Of a stretch of 64,000 nt of DNA, positions 24,415-36,400 are shown in pieces. Each line of letters opens with the position of its first letter. Positions within the stretch are counted from its first letter, which is position 1. The stretch covers positions 1-64,000 of the forward strand of contig VZRN01005408.1 in assembly GCA_013397935.1 (NCBI GenBank). The letters run 5' to 3'. The notes below the pieces were generated by a model that saw nothing but the letters and a program-made list of their open reading frames with translations, ran no database searches and was not told the DNA's origin. The stretch comes from Dasyornis broadbenti. Lineage: Eukaryota > Chordata > Aves > Passeriformes > Dasyornithidae. Made by a program: the position numbers and the translations under genes.

Positions 24415-27400
24415 GTGAGTGCCGCCGTGCCGGCCGGGGGGAGGCGCCGGGGGTGGCCGCGGTGCCCCGTGGTCCCGACAGGAATGCCGGGCATCCCCCG
24501 AGCGCACGGAGCCTGCGCTGGGTGACCCCGCCGCGGGGACAGCGGGTGGCCCTTCCTGAGCCGGCCGCGCTTGCCGCCGGTGTCTTCCTGTGTGAGGGAT
24601 ACGGGACAAATTATCCAGGGGGAAAGGACGTGCAGTGCTCATCTGCAGCACATCTCTGAGCGAGGAGGGACTGGGAATTCCCCTTGCAAGTCTCAGGGAC
24701 GTGGCACTGGGCATCGCACCCTCGCAGGCTCACGTAAGGGAAGAGACCTGGGCATCCCTGGGTGTGTATTGGAGAGAGGGGACACTGGACCACCCTCCCT
24801 CCCCGCGGAGGATGAGAGGTACCCCCCATTAAGGGTGTACTGGGCACATCAGCTACTTCCAGCTGCAGAGGGAACTGAGCATCTTTCCCTCTGTCACCTC
24901 CCTGTGCACACAGACCTGAAGGAGATGGGCTGGGGCATGATACCTGGTTTACAGAGACCTCGAAAAGGGAGGTCTGGGCATCTGCTCGTTTCTTGGCATG
25001 TGTGGAGGAACGTGGGAGGGAAGGTGGCTGAGAAGCTTCTTATGCTTTGCTTTTCCTGGGCAGAGGATGAGTGAGGGTGGATATTTGCCTTCTGCACTCC
25101 CCCAATTCCCTCCCTGCACACCTTTCCTTCAGAAGGAGCAGGGTAGAAGCATCAGTTGTTTGTCCACTGCCTCCTTCCCACAGACACACTTTTGATCCCT
25201 CATCTTCAGCAAGGAATTACGGAAGAGAGGGTTGTCCCTCGCTTCCCCTTTGTGACTCTTGTCCTCTCCACTAGGGAAATTATGATCTTGCGCTTTGTAC
25301 TTCCTTTCTCATCACCTGCCCACTGGTATGGGGCATGAAGTGGGATTTCTCTTCCTTTCTCTTGGAGGGGTTGCAACAGGCATCTCATACATACATAATC
25401 CTTAATTCCTATCCTTCCAGTAGAGGGAAATTTGCTTCACCCCCTCAACTTCCAAATGAGGTGGGAATACACCTCCTTTTCCACCCTTCCCCTTGCATTC
25501 GTGTGCCCTTTGCTGGAGGAGAGGAGACCTTGGGGAACAGGAGTGAAAGAGGGGCAAACACCCCAGCTCCCTACGCTTTTCCTTTGGTGGGAATGGCACC
25601 CAGGGTCTTGCTGGACACGTGAGCCCCTGCTTTTGTGAGGCTGACAAGCTGTGCCACTGCTCACCTGCAGTTCCTGAGGACTTGCTTTCCAAGTGCATTC
25701 CCTCAAGGACAAGGGAAATGTTATGGAGTAGAGTGAGCCGCAGAGTAGCTGAGCACATCTTGGTGTGGGCTTGGCAGAGGGGCAGGCAGGTTTCTCTCAT
25801 CTGGAGGCTCAGGTGGGAGTCACAGGGGAGCAGCAGAGCTGTTTCAGAGATGAAAACCAGAGCTTTCGGTTGTTTTCCCTCTTTATTGATCAGCATCTTT
25901 ACAGGAGGGAGGTCCATAAATGACAGCACTGCGTGGTACAGCTCACTTGTGTGACAACTTGTCTTTCAAACCATCACCCCAGCAGACACACACTGAGCTC
26001 CAGGAGCGAGCAGAGGTCTCAGTCCACACGAGTTCCGAGCTAGAGGAACCTGGGCACAGCTTCTTGAGCAGAAACTGGAGCTGCTTCTCCCTGTCACCAC
26101 CCTGAAGGCCCTTGCTGTTGGCACTCCGTGCATCTGCCACGTGGTTCCTGGGAAGAGAGGCTGCAGGACGTCCAGGGGAGGAGGAAGCTGCTGCCATCCC
26201 TGTAACTGTGCCGTAGGGAGAGAGGGAAAGGAGCGAGCAGAGCCGGCAGGTGAGGCAGGATTGCTCCTGGTAATGGGAGCAAGAGACAGCGCTCCTCAGC
26301 AGCTTAAAGGTTTAATTTCTTGACACTGTGCCTTGTCCATTTTGAAAGCTGATTCAGTCTCATTAAGCTCGAGGAGCAGATGTTTCAGATGACAACACAG
26401 GCTGTGCAGGGACGATTTCTGGTGCTGGGAAGGAGAGATTCCCAGAGGTTAGCACCAGAGGCAGGGGACGAATAAACTCCTGGGCCTGAGAAGACTAATG
26501 ACGGGGATGATTTCTTAATCAGAAAGCTGATTAAGGGGAGCGCTCAAGTCTTTTCCTATTAGCAGGTCCAGTCCTTTGCAAGGCTGAGATCAACTTTTGG
26601 TGTTTCAAAGGTCTTCTGGTGCCTTCTGGTTTAACTTCTTCACTGCATATTTCCTTGCCTCGCTTCCCTATGAGTGCCTTTCTCCCATTCTTCCTGCATC
26701 CAAACCTGAGGAAACAGCAAGGTCAAATCCCAGGATTCAGTCTCATCTGTGCTTCTGAAGGCCTTGGTGTAGCCATTATGCCCAGATTATTCCTGCTTGG
26801 TGGCGTGTGTGTAATTCTGGATCCAAAGGGTGGCTGCTGCCCTGACGTGGAAGTGGCAAACAGGCTCCGACACCCGTGAGTAAGGCAGGAGAATCCTCCC
26901 CTCTGACCACACATGCATGAAGTATGATGAGTACAACTGACTTAAAATACGCTCAGGTGCCCGTTGAAGAGTACAGAAACTGCTGGCTGGATTTGCTGAT
27001 TCATGGTTCAGCTCAGAGCAAAGGTCAAAAGCTTTTCTCTTTGTTGTTTTGCCCTTTTTCGTGGACGTGCTGGACTCCCGGGGAGGCTGCTGCCACACAG
27101 CCACAACACTTGAGCAGTTGGTTCCTCAGCTGGCAGTTCCTGGGCCATCACAATTCCAGGGAAATGTTGGTTATAGCTTGGCATGTGCTGAAATTTTTTA
27201 TTTCACTCTTCACCTTAAGCTCACTACAGGATTCGCTGGTAACATCAGGAATATCAGCCTGAGTTACAATTTGAGCAGATTAATTACTGAGAATTTTATC
27301 CTTACCTTGTGACCTCTGGGATTTATTTAATTAGTGCTGTAGAACCAGCAAAAATGGTGCAAGAGGATGAAAATTATTAGTGTAGGCTTTCAGATAAGTC

Positions 27401-30400
27401 AGTAATTTGGAGCAGGGCTGCTTCTTGTTTTCTGTGCAGATGACAATGAATGATATTTTATACAAGGGTCTTCTGTTTAAATCTTAAATTATCCATCCCT
27501 TTTTTTCCCTCCCAGTTGAAGAGGGCTGCTTTACAACAATTTTTTATGGAGTTTCTCAGTGTAGTTTTCAAAGTCCTGGGAGAGTCTGTTAAGTCCATGG
27601 CCTGTGAACTTTTGGTTCAGAAAGCAGGGTTTTCTCCTGTTTTCTGGCTTGTGGGTTTGTCCCGTTCAACTGTTGTCCTGTCAGGTATTTGCTTTTCCCT
27701 GCCTTTCTTTCATGGATGCGTTGTCAAGTTGCCTCTGTTTATTTAAATTACTCCACTCCCAGACACAGATTTGGTAAGCTTGGGGATTTTCATGTTTGAT
27801 TCTTTTTTTTTTTTTTAATGCATATTATTTTTCTACCTAATAGTTGCTGAAGTCCATTGAGTAAAAACCCTATTTTTGTATTTAAAAAAAACATTGTTTA
27901 CTAGATCCATCTCTGAGTGAAGATGTACTGATACAACAGATACTTTACTGACTTTAAGCTGGAAGTACCTGTGAATACAGAGTGGGCCACTGGGTCTTAA
28001 AATGAAGATCTGTCTGCTCAGGCTGTAGTTGGGCTGCTTTAAAAAAAACATTTTAGCTGCCTTCTTGATCAAGGTGAAAATTAGGGGTATGGAACCAAGA
28101 GTTTATAATTCTTTGTGACTTTCATGTGTTTTAGTCTGCTTTTGGCAGTGCTTTTAGTTGTTTTACAGAAAGCTTAGAACTGGTTTTGGTGTGTTGGACA
28201 GTCTTTGAACTCAGTTGATACAATTTTCTTTATATAAAGGACCTTTTGATTGAAGGCTGAATTCCTGAATACTATTTTATGGCGTTTTTATCTCTGGGTG
28301 TGTTATTCTTTTGCAGATAAAACACTGACAGTTTACTTGATAAAGGTGAAGCGTTACTTTCGCTACCCAAAATCTTTTTGCGTTTAATTTTTTTTTTTGT
28401 TTCTGTTTTTTTACTGTGCCATCCTTTCAAAAATACCTTGTAGCTTCGTTTTGGCCAGTTCCTTCCTGTAACTGTGGAAGCAGAAAATATTTGTGGGATG
28501 GGAAGGATCAGGGCTTCTGTTCTGACTTCATTCAGGCTTGGACAGCAGTGAGATCAAAGGGACAGGATGGGATTTAATTTGGAGGTGACAGAGTTGGATT
28601 AAAGACTGATGACAGGTGAATTTTTGTGTGTGTGTGTGTGTGATACCCTTTAGGGAAAAACAACGCTGAAAGCAAAGAGAGACCTCGTCCAGAGCTCTTG
28701 GAGGAGCACGACAGGGATCTGTAAGAGCTGACACTGTGCCGGTTAGTGAGCAGAAGGCTTTGGTGGAGGGAAAATCTGCAAAAGAGCAAGAAATAAAATA
28801 AGAAGCGTGAGCAGTTCTCTCAGAGATGTCTGTAAGGTTGGAAACAGTGAGGGTGAAGGAGTAGTTTGAGTGTTGGCCAGAGGAAAGGTCACTGGTGTGA
28901 TGTGATCTGTTGGAGTGGGCTGCAAGTGGAGCTGCAGAGGGGAAACTGTGCAGGTAAAAAGTGTTTTAAGTAGCAGGATTTATGAGCACCGGGATGAATA
29001 GAGCACAAGGTGCAAGTGGGATCCCAGGCAGTGAAATTTACAGTGAAAGAAACTAAAATCGTAGCTCAGAGAAGCTGTGGCTGCCCCTGGATCCCTGGAA
29101 GTGGCCAAGGCCAGGCTGGACAGGGCTTGGAGCAACTTGGGATAGTTGAAGGTGTCCCTGTCCATGGCAGGGGGTGGAACTGGGTGGTCTTCAAGGCCCA
29201 ATGCAATGAATTCTGGGTTTCTCTGAAAATCATGCTGCTTTTCTGGTGGGGGAAACCCTAGAGGGTTAGAAAAAATGGAAGGAAAATTTAAACACAGGGA
29301 TGAAGGGGTAGGGAATTCTGGAGTTGGCATGGAGTAGACAGAAGTGGGAAGTGAGTTCAAGAGGAGAGCACAGAAAAATAATCCCTGTGGAGGTGAAGGG
29401 AGGAGTTGAAGCCATCCAAGGGCATGACAACCTTTGCTGCCATCTTGTTCATTAGTGGCAGCTCTGAGGTGTGCACAGGGTCGGTCTTGCTCTTCTTTAT
29501 TTTGGAAGACATTCCAGGAACCTGTTGTTCCAACCGTTGATCCGGTGCTGGTGGAGCCGGGGAACAAAGCAGGGTTTTCAGGAGAGCAGCCACGGGGTGT
29601 GAGGGTGGAATTGTGCAAAACCCCGTGACTGGGGGTGGGATTGGAGCGCACACTCACCTCTGGGAGGTGCTCACGTGTCGGTCATGTGGCACATGAGTTG
29701 TTCTTTTGTGGTTTCAAAAAAATGCAGGTCTCCCTGGGGGATAAAAGAGCTGATAAGGGACAAACTCAGTGGTTCCAGCAGCGAATGCCAGGGGTGGATG
29801 TGCTTCAGACCACTAGGATTGAAGCTTAGTGAACTATTTTAGTGTAAAGAATTCAATAAAAATGTAATTCTAAATTTAAAACTGCAGCCCATTTCATGTT
29901 TCGACAGTCTAAGGGATTTTTTGAGTGTTTCCTGCTTGACACGGCTTGTAAGGTGAGGTTTAGGATTTTGGCTTGGACCATCAGGATCGGGTCTGTGGAA
30001 AGAGCACTTGGAAATATGTTAATTAACCTGTTACCTTAAACCAGGAAAATCCTTCCTGAAAAACAGATGTCCTGGAGCCAGGCTGGGAGAGCCGGAGGTG
30101 TTCACTTGGAGAAGAGAAGGTTTCAGGGAGACCTTGGAGTTCCTTCCAGTGCCTAAAGGGGCTCCAAGAGAGCTGGAGAGGGACTTTGGAGGGACAGGAC
30201 AAAGGAGGAATGGATTAAAACTAGCAGAGGACAAGGTTAGGTGGGATATTGGGAAGGAAATCCCACCTGTGCCAGCTGGATTGCTGTGAATGTGCTCAGT
30301 TCTTCATGAAACTCAAATGTAACTTCCACCTGAAATTTAGGAATTGCTTCAGTGAAGCAATTGAGAATTACTGGATGAACCAACAAAATAATGATTTTTA

Positions 30401-33400
30401 CTGCTCAGGGAATGAAGTCTTTTTTCACTGGCTCTAAGTTCCTGTAGCTCTGAAGTTTTCTGAGGCTGAGGTTCCACCCTTGAACTCCTCTCCAGGACTT
30501 GTTCCTTTTGGAAGAGCAGGACAGGTCACACGTGTTTGAGGTTGAACAAAGGGAGGTCACTGGGCTGGGATCAAATGAGTGGCTCCATTTATTTAAAAGT
30601 CAGTCACCTGCTGTGTTCTGAAATAATGTGAGGGAATGGCTAGAAAGGTGTACAATGTTAAGCTTTAAAAAAAAAANGAGGTGTTCACTTGGAGAAGAGA
30701 AGGTTTCAGGGAGACCTTGGAGTTCCTTCCAGTGCCTAAAGGGGCTCCAAGAGAGCTGGAGAGGGACTTTGGAGGGACAGGACAAAGGAGGAATGGATTA
30801 AAACTAGCAGAGGACAAGGTTAGGTGGGATATTGGGAAGGAATTCCTGGCTGTGAGGGTGGTGAGAACCTGGCACAGGGTGCCCAGAGAAGCTGTGGCTG
30901 CCCCTGGATCCCTGGAAGTGTCCAAGGCCCTGTTGGGTGGGGCTTGGAGCAGCCTGGGGTAGTGGAAGATCTTCCTTCCCATGGCAGGCGCTGGAATGAA
31001 ATGATCTTCAATTTCCCTTCCAACCCAAACCATTTTGTGATTCTATTTTTTGGGATGATTGATAGCATTGATGACTTGGAGGACATTCATCTCTTTTTGG
31101 AGGGGTTCCTTCTGTGTCTGACGTTGGAACTGGTCCCAAAGATCCGCCATTTGGTCCTGTTTGCGATTGTTCAATTCATAGCACCAACAGATCAAAAATG
31201 TTTCAGGGAAAAACAGTTTTGGGCTGTTGCTGAAATACTCCAGACAGTCTTGGTATATCAGAGGCAACTCCATGTTTGCAGAGCAAAACATCTATTCCTG
31301 CCTTTGGGATCCAGCACTGGAACAAATGTGAAGGATGACAGGTTTAGCTGCTCTGGAAGGAAAATCCCACCTGTGCCAGCTGGATTGCTGTGAATGTGCT
31401 CAGTTCTTCATGAAACTCAAATGTAACTTCCACCTGAAATTTAGGAATTGCTTCAGTGAAGCAATTGAGAATTACTGGATGAACCAACAAAATAATGATT
31501 TTTACTGCTCAGGGAATGAAGTCTTTTTTCACTGGCTCTAAGTTCCTGTAGCTCTGAAGTTTTCTGAGGCTGAGGTTCCACCCTTGAACTCCTCTCCAGG
31601 ACTTGTTCCTTTTGGAAGAGCAGGACAGGTCACACGTGTTTGAGGTTGAACAAAGGGAGGTCACTGGGCTGGGATCAAATGAGTGGCTCCATTTATTTAA
31701 AAGTCAGTCACCTGCTGTGTTCTGAAATAATGTGAGGGAATGGCTAGAAAGGTGTACAATGTTAAGCTTTAAAAAAAAAAGTTTTAAAATGTGTTATGTT
31801 ACATAGCAAACATGAAATAATGCAGTTTTAGTTTTGGGCTATTTTATTATAACATCGCCATCTTCACAGACAAGAATTTTTTCCACGTATCTAAACTAAA
31901 TTCCAACTTTTTCAGTTTGAACTCATTACTCCTCGTTGTATCACTGCAGTTCCTGATGAACTATACCCAGAACATGATTTTACGCTTGATACAATAGGAA
32001 TGGGTAACAAATGGGTTTTTTTAAGTCTCTGTCAGCATCCTTGATGTTCTTCTGGAATATATTTTTATATATTTATTTATTCGTATTTATATAGATAGGC
32101 ACTGCCACAGGTTGTCCAGAGAAGCTGTGGCTGCCCCATCCCTGGAAGTGTCCCAGGCCAGGTCCTCGGTAAATATATGAGCATTTAATTAACTAACTTC
32201 CAGTTTAAAATCTCACATTTGTAGCCTCAAAGTTACCGTCAGCTTGTGCAGGTATTATTCTCACCTACTGCAAATTGTTTGCCGCTGTAGTGAGAAGGAA
32301 GTCAAATTTAAGGAAATGCTACAACATCAGAAAGCAGGAATCCGAAATTGCTACGCTGAAAAGCATCTCGAGCTGGTAGAGTTTTATAAGCTCGTGTTTC
32401 TTGCCTGACTTCCTGGCTTTGGGCTTGGAGAGCTTGGAATTATCAATTTGAGCAAAACACCAGCTTTAATTTAAATTTCTGAGCCTTTGAATATTTTATT
32501 AACCTTTTAGAGCTCATTTGTGGGTAATCATTGCAAGTGTCTCGGGACTGATGGCTGCAGAGCGCCAGGAGTGCCTGGGCTTGGCCAGCAGGACTTGAGT
32601 TCTTCTCTCTGTGTCATCTTAGTTTGGTAAGAGTTTCATGGTCCTGGATCAAAGCAGGTGAAAAAGGGTTTGTTGGAGCTGGGCAATATTGAAGTATAGG
32701 TCTGTGCCCTCGTCCAGCAATGTGGTGGCAGGAAATGAATGATAGAATTGATGTGTTAGAAGGGAAATGAAGCAAATTCTGCTCTGTTATGACTTCGTTT
32801 GGATGGATTAGCCAGGTTTTTATTCCAGTTCATATTGGATGTGGTCACACAGTTTTAAGATCTTCACAGAGGAGGAGTAGGTGGGTTATACACATACACT
32901 CAACACACGTGCACTAGTTTGTATGTTCCCTACAGTTTTAATTTTAATGTAATTCTTGTTATTCAGAGGGTTTAGGTGATTATCGTAATGCAAATCACTC
33001 ATGTTCTTATCACACCATTAATTACTGCACTTGTATTCTTTTATTCTTTGGATTTTCAGGGGGAAAAAAGGACCCCTATTTATTTGTGTAAAAATTAATA
33101 AATCCTTTGTTGCAGAGTAAATCTCTTAAACTGATTTCCTCTAAAAGTGGTAAAATACGTGTGGCTAATTAAAATAAAGTGGTTTTCATCTGCTTTTAAT
33201 CTCCACCATTCAGCTTTACTTAGAAATTCTTTTATAAATAAACCATGGAAGTGTATAACCAGTCAAATATGTTGATATCTCTCAGTCTGAAGCACTGCCA
33301 ACTGCAGATTATGTGGGGTAAGACTTAAGGCAGTAAAGAAATCAAGGCAAATCCTTTCCTAGGGATTGAGATTGCAGGGATAAGGATACATAACACTTCA

Positions 33401-36400
33401 TAATATAGATTTGGAATTTTGTGGTGACAAAAAATAAACTAAATTACAATGTGATGTACTGCCAGCGTGTTCTGAGAGCCAGACTGTGCTGCTGATGGCA
33501 GGAAGTGTCATTTTCTTGCTTCTTCTTCCTTCCAGGTGGTTTTCCCTTGAGGTGTCCCAGTAGTTCAGTGTTCAAACCTGCCCCCCAGCTCGTGATGGGA
33601 AATAAAAGCAGTTCATGGTTCAGTCTACTTTGGCTGCACTGAGGGTGTGCAACTGTTTAAAGGAGGGAATGGGGAAGAAAAATAAGGCAGTTCCTTGGTC
33701 CTCCCAAAATCCCACAGAGCTGGGAAATAGAATTGCTTCACTCAGGTTTTTCAAACCTTCATAATTGTCTTTGGATCTGAAAATAATTCGTATTTGTGTA
33801 TGAATACCCATTCCAGAGCCAGATATATTAATTTATTCCCAAACTGAGCTGTTCTGCAGAGATTTTATGTTAAAATTTTTCCTATTTCAAATAGTTTTTC
33901 CTGGCTGAGCCTTTCTGGGAGAGGCTCAAGTTGTGTTTGAGAGCTGCTGTTGAGTGCTATAGACTGCTCTTGGAAAGAACCACTCTGGGAAAGTTTCTCT
34001 GGGGCAAAAAGAGCCTGAAAATGTTTATTTTAATACTTAATGGTTAGAATTTTAGAAATCTGTAGGTGGGAATTCCCGTGTGAAAAACTTGACGCCCTTC
34101 AAAACTGAAAAAGGGGTGTCTTGTATTCATTTAGTTTGGAGTACAAAATAGTATTCATATGATTATGATTTCAAAAAAACGCATCTCTGTCTGTGGATGC
34201 AGTGAATGGAGCCTCATCAGACCGCTTAGTCAAGAATTAAGGAATTGCTCCCAGATTTTCCCAGTGAGGATTAACATCTGACGCGGCCGTGTCATTGCTC
34301 CAGCCACAATGGGAGCCTTTATCTCCCCTCGCATTGAATGTGCGTTCCGGTTCTTCCTACACACACAGCTTTGTTTGTGAGGGCCGCCTGGCTGGATCTG
34401 CGGGCACTGGATGGGCTGAAAGATGTGGATATCTGACAGGTGTAAAATGTCTGGGAATACAGCAAAGGTTAAGGAAAGAGGCTGCAGTGAGTGCTGACAC
34501 TGCTGTGCTTGACTTTCAGTTCATGGAAACTGAATACTCCTCTTTCACCCTCCATTGATGGGATGTGGACTCCAAAGTTAGTCTACATTTTCATGCAATA
34601 TTGAATTTTCTGTGTAATTTGCAGGCGCTATTAACTTCTGCATTTTAAAGCCGCTCAGAACTTTCATTTTCCTGTTACTTTTGGGGTTTAATTTCCACTA
34701 AATAACCATGCCCTTAGAACACTCCAACCCCTTCACTCAAGCTGATGGATCACGAACATCCACACCATTAGGAATTCAGCACAGAACAATTGACACCTAC
34801 CTGGAAGAGCTATTTTAGGAGGGCAAGCAGCAGCTGAGTGGCAGAACTGGGTCTTGCACTACTTTTGTGTTTCGGTCCGGCCACACGGCCTGGGTTGTCT
34901 GTGCTCCACACAGGCAGAGCTGAGGGTGCAGGGGGATGGAAGAGCTGGAGTGGGGGCCTCGGGAGGGGTGAACCAGCACGTCCAGTGCCTGAGAAGAAAA
35001 CTGGGATCTGTTGGAAGCTGGAATGGGGGAGCTGGTGATGCTCTGAGCTGTTGTTTTGGGAAGTTGCGCCTCATGTGCACGGAGGGGCTGCTCAGCAGGA
35101 TTCCCACTCAGGAGAGCCAAGTGAGCGAAAAGAGCTTTTCTTCTCCTTGCTCCTGATTATCTGCTTGATTCCCTGCCATCACATTTCCTGCTGCTCACCT
35201 TTCCTTGCCAGCTGTGGCAGTACCAATGCAAAGGTGCCATCACCCACCTCCCTTCTGCCGCAAAGGTGGGGTGCTGAGAGCTGAGTGTCGCTGCTGGGAC
35301 TGTGGAAAAATTGTTTTCCTGTAAATCTGTTACAGCAAAGGTTTCAAAATGGGCTTTGGAACGTTTGGAGTGCTACTTGCCCTGTGGGGAGATTATTACG
35401 AGGTGATTTTCCTTTTATTTTCATGGCTTGTGCGATCAGTGGTCTGAGGGATGAAAAACTCAGAGTAGTTTAGAGGTTCCAAATAAACTGTGGAGGTGTT
35501 CGCAGTTCTCTGTTACATTCTCATCTGCCAGCAGTTGGTGTGGAAATTGTTTTTGGGCACAGCAAGCACTCGTGGTGTGTTTGTAGCGGAGGGCAGTGCA
35601 GAACCAGAAGTTTTTGTGACCCGAGCCCCTGGTTGTGCTCACAGAGCGTTGGGGCCAGGCTGGGTCATCTCACCCAGCTCTGGTGATAGATCAAAGAGAT
35701 CCCTTCAGCGCTCACTAACTGAAACCTATTGTTTCATGTTTAATTTTTACCTGATTTTCATTTACTGCTTCTTTTCATCTATTGTTTCTTTTCCAATTTG
35801 TCCTCACCAGCTGTGATTTTCCCCTTCCAGGTCAGAACAGATCTTTGAGCAGTAAAGCCTATTTTTTTTCCCCCTCATCTCCTTTTTAAGCCTTTTTTTT
35901 TTTTTTTTTTGTGGTTGTGTTCTTATTTGCTCTGTAGAGCTAAACCTTTGTGGTCAGTGTAACACACACAGGATATTTGCATTTGGCTGAGTCAGTCTAT
36001 ACATACATAGATAGATATATAGATAGATATATATATATACAGATATACGAGCCCAGTGTGCACTGGAGGTCACTGTTCCCTCTGCTGTCAGGGGACCCAA
36101 ATTGGTGTTAATCCCATGAAAACTTGGAATTGGGATCTTTGAGGCTTGTGGAGCACAGGCACACACTGTATTTCTCCCTGATTTTCCAGATGTGGGAGGG
36201 GAAGTTCAAAGCTGAGTTACAATGGATGTTATTGTCCCAGCTTGCTTGCAGGGATGGCTATAAAAGGGGGATTTTTGCTCCCTGTAGCCCCAGTAGTTCG
36301 TGTGGGCAATAATTAAGCACAGTTTGATGTAGAACAAGCACCAAGATATGTTTTTCTTAGAGATTTCTCTTTTGCCACTTGCACAGCAAATGCTGAGCCC

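Larger units (their letters stand above)
30095..31780. repeat. Direct duplication around the N at 30677 (probable false duplication)
   Basis: Positions 30095-30259 match 30678-30842 without a difference I could see (165 bp, offset 583). Positions 30258-30676 match 31362-31780 (419 bp, offset 1104), down to a run of exactly ten A where the left contig stops. The left version therefore equals the right one minus about 521 bp (the 3' half of a CR1 and roughly 315 bp of unique sequence). The deletion edges share GGAAGGAA. This is best read as two overlapping contigs, or two alleles, placed in tandem within DDHD1 intron 1. Confidence 0.85.

Noticed and set aside
22688..24659. Very long open frames through the N gap on both strands
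   Set aside because: They are made of N codons joined to minisatellite Ser-His-Thr repeats; only the + strand frame beginning at 24084 is real coding sequence (DDHD1 exon 1).
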